The notes under the pieces are model-generated. The model made no database searches and was not told the DNA's origin. It worked only from the letters and a program-made list of their open reading frames with translations. Source: Caldilineaceae bacterium (GTDB lineage: Bacteria > Chloroflexota > Anaerolineae > Caldilineales > Caldilineaceae). Taken from it: a stretch of 6,386 nucleotides of DNA. Of this stretch, positions 5,051 to 6,386 are shown in pieces (the stretch's first letter is position 1; every line of letters starts with the position of its first letter). The translations under genes and the position numbers were made by a program. Where the stretch lies: NCBI GenBank assembly GCA_012032975.1, contig JAAUPU010000186.1, positions 1-6,386 on the forward strand, in the 5' to 3' direction.

Positions 5051-6165
5051 TACTTCCGAATCGAGGCAAGCGTGTTGCCCAAAAAGAGGAGCAGCACCAG
5101 CACATTCAGCAACCCACCCCAAAGGCGGCCAGGCGGCCAGAGGAGCAGGTCGCCAGCCATCCGCAGCACCAGCGTGATCTGCAGCAGGATCAGCTGGCTG
5201 TAGAGCCGGGGTGAGTAGTGGAAGGATCGTTCCAGAACTGCGGGAAAGACTATCGGCGCGTGCGCAAAGATCATGGCAAAGACAAAGCCCAGAAAAATGC
5301 TGTGAAGCATGGCATCGTAGATAGGCCCCGCCGACACTCCCCCATAGAGCACCATCAGCAGGCCGCCGACGACCAGCCAGACATAGCCTGAAAGCAGACA
5401 GAGGGCGATGTAACGGGCCTGTCCCCCTGCCTTGATCCGCCGGCTGGCGATGTCATAGCGCAACAGCCACACGGCGAGCAACACCAAGCCCACACCAGCC
5501 AGCCTCACGCCGAGCGCATATTCGATTGTCGATAGCAGTGCGCCCGCGAGGAAGACGATGACACAGACAACAAACGCTGTCGTAACCCTGGCGGACAACC
5601 GCAAGAATCGCCCCAGTTCAAGCCGTTCGCCCGCGACGGTCAGCAGTGGGAAGCCAATCCACCACGTCACCACCTGCGGCACGGGAGACCCTGCCAGCCA
5701 GAGTAAGTTGCCCATCAGCCAACAGAGCGATCCCGCGACGATCACTGTGGTGTACAGCGTTATATGGATGCGCAGAATCCGCACCATGATGATCACGAGC
5801 AGGCGCTGCCGAGCGTGATCAGAAGCGCGCCTGGCCAGACCGCTGCCCCAACCATCAGGAGCATCGCGCCCACGCCCGTGAGCAGTGGTGCAGCATAGGG
5901 CCAGCGCAAACCCAGGGGCAACGGCCCGCTCCAGGCTGATCAGCGTACCCAAGAAGCCGCTGACCATCAGCACTCCATGGGCCATTGGCAGCGTGGGTTG
6001 AATGGCTGGCCACCCCCATCCCAATCGGATGAGGCCCGCCCACATGGCGGCGAAAAGCGACAGCAGGGCCAATAATAACAGCAGCGCCCGCTTTGGAAAT
6101 GGAAAGATGGGCCGGCGGTTCTTCACGGTATTCTCGACGGTTGACATAAGTTGGCCAAGCCACAT
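5050..6165 (-). CDS. NnrS-like multi-pass membrane protein, with an internal out-of-frame segment
   Basis: The conserved parts resemble the NnrS family of haem/copper membrane proteins linked to nitric-oxide metabolism: an N-terminal span, then HGVLMVSGFLGTLISLERAV (63-82), WLMGNLLWLAGSPVPQVVTW (149-168), TVAGERLELGR (176-186), and MLHSIFLGFVFAMIFAHAPI (286-305) with His288 and His302 as possible metal or haem ligands. About ten membrane spans are expected. Residues 84 to ~119 are instead hydrophilic (GRGRDAPDGWGSGLARRASD). The neighbouring frame over that stretch reads hydrophobic protein (LRWPYAAPLLTGVGAMLLMV, then GAAVWPGALLITLGSA), so two opposite single-base shifts bracket it, near 5915-5918 and 5796-5810. 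ATG 6147 (MSTVEN) is a possible alternative start; neither start has a Shine-Dalgarno. It follows a Gfo/Idh/MocA gene by 34 nt, so the two may be co-transcribed. Confidence 0.75.
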   Translation of the reverse strand: MWLGQLMSTVENTVKNRRPIFPFPKRALLLLLALLSLFAAMWAGLIRLGWGWPAIQPTLPMAHGVLMVSGFLGTLISLERAVAPGFALALCCTTAHGRGRDAPDGWGSGLARRASDHARQRLLVIIMVRILRIHITLYTTVIVAGSLCWLMGNLLWLAGSPVPQVVTWWIGFPLLTVAGERLELGRFLRLSARVTTAFVVCVIVFLAGALLSTIEYALGVRLAGVGLVLLAVWLLRYDIASRRIKAGGQARYIALCLLSGYVWLVVGGLLMVLYGGVSAGPIYDAMLHSIFLGFVFAMIFAHAPIVFPAVLERSFHYSPRLYSQLILLQITLVLRMAGDLLLWPPGRLWGGLLNVLVLLLFLGNTLASIRK

Positions 6166-6199
6166 CGCAAAATTCTGTGCGATTCGGAATATTCAGTAG

Positions 6200-6386
6200 C
6201 TACAGATCGACCCGCCGCCCGCTGCGCGCTGACTCCAGCGCGGCCTCGATCACCCGCACGGTGCCGAGCGCGTTGTCGGCTGATACCAGCGGCTTGGCGC
6301 CATTCAACAAGCAGTCGTGAAATTGCTCGATGGCCGGTGTGAATGGGCGGAGACCGGTGTTGAATTCATAGGTGGTTGTGGTCGAT
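6200..6386 (-). CDS. Gfo/Idh/MocA-family oxidoreductase, C-terminal end (5' end off window)
   Basis: Read on the minus strand from 6385 this gives 61 residues ending in TAG at 6200-6202. They match the usual C-terminus of NAD(P)-dependent sugar or inositol dehydrogenases of the Gfo/Idh/MocA type: FTPAIEQFHDCLLNGAKPLV, then SADNALGTVRVIEAALESAR, then SGRRVDL. The family pattern is an F...AI..G..P.V...DA..T..VIEAA..SA..GR.V.L ending. The catalytic domain and Rossmann fold lie outside the window, so the substrate cannot be guessed. It lies 34 nt upstream of the NnrS-like start on the same strand. Confidence 0.85.
   Translation of the reverse strand, partial: STTTTYEFNTGLRPFTPAIEQFHDCLLNGAKPLVSADNALGTVRVIEAALESARSGRRVDL

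Noticed and set aside
1..6386. CRISPR array, tRNA, rRNA, transposase or toxin-antitoxin genes
   Set aside because: I saw no regularly spaced repeats, no cloverleaf-like or rRNA sequence, and no recognisable transposase or toxin motifs on either strand.

Overview
The window looks like GC-rich bacterial chromosomal DNA, probably from an uncultured or environmental Chloroflexota-type organism. That assignment is an inference from gene content and from a GTAGGGG...CCCCTAC intergenic repeat of a kind I recall from that phylum; nothing here is a taxonomic marker. There are no RNA genes, CRISPR arrays or insertion-sequence transposases. The most notable feature is how many genes are damaged: truncated genes, frame errors, and one point where two unrelated gene fragments meet.

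Layout. (1) Positions 1-~620 read rightward: the 3' end of a TPR-type protein, then a well-formed lipoprotein start (good Shine-Dalgarno, signal peptide). (2) At about 612-626 this reading stops making sense and becomes the antisense of a leftward PlsC-type acyltransferase, which itself lacks its C-terminus. Both genes are cut at the same spot, so this is a rearrangement breakpoint or an assembly misjoin. (3) From ~620 to 3804 a leftward operon runs: a large uncharacterised protein with a nucleoside-phosphorylase-like C-terminal half, then a SirB1/transglutaminase-like plus TPR protein, then the truncated acyltransferase. The large ORF runs 343 nt into the SirB1 gene out of frame, so its natural stop has probably been lost. 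(4) Positions 3805-3973 are a divergent regulatory region with two inverted repeats and a TATACT hexamer facing each way. (5) Rightward from 3974: a Crp/Fnr-type cyclic-nucleotide-binding domain that lacks its DNA-binding half and ends in the GTAGGGG repeat, then a small four-helix membrane protein. (6) Convergent to these, leftward from the right edge: the C-terminus of a Gfo/Idh/MocA oxidoreductase and an NnrS-like multi-pass membrane protein whose reading frame carries two compensating shifts.

Function. The leftward operon pairs a possible nucleoside- or nucleotide-processing protein with SirB1 and a lipid acyltransferase; no shared pathway is evident. On the right, a Crp/Fnr sensor fragment near an NnrS-like protein recalls nitric-oxide response loci, but the regulator appears non-functional as a DNA-binding protein. 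I see no clear new defence or mobile system. The best leads are the uncharacterised phosphorylase-like family, the structured divergent promoter region and the breakpoints.
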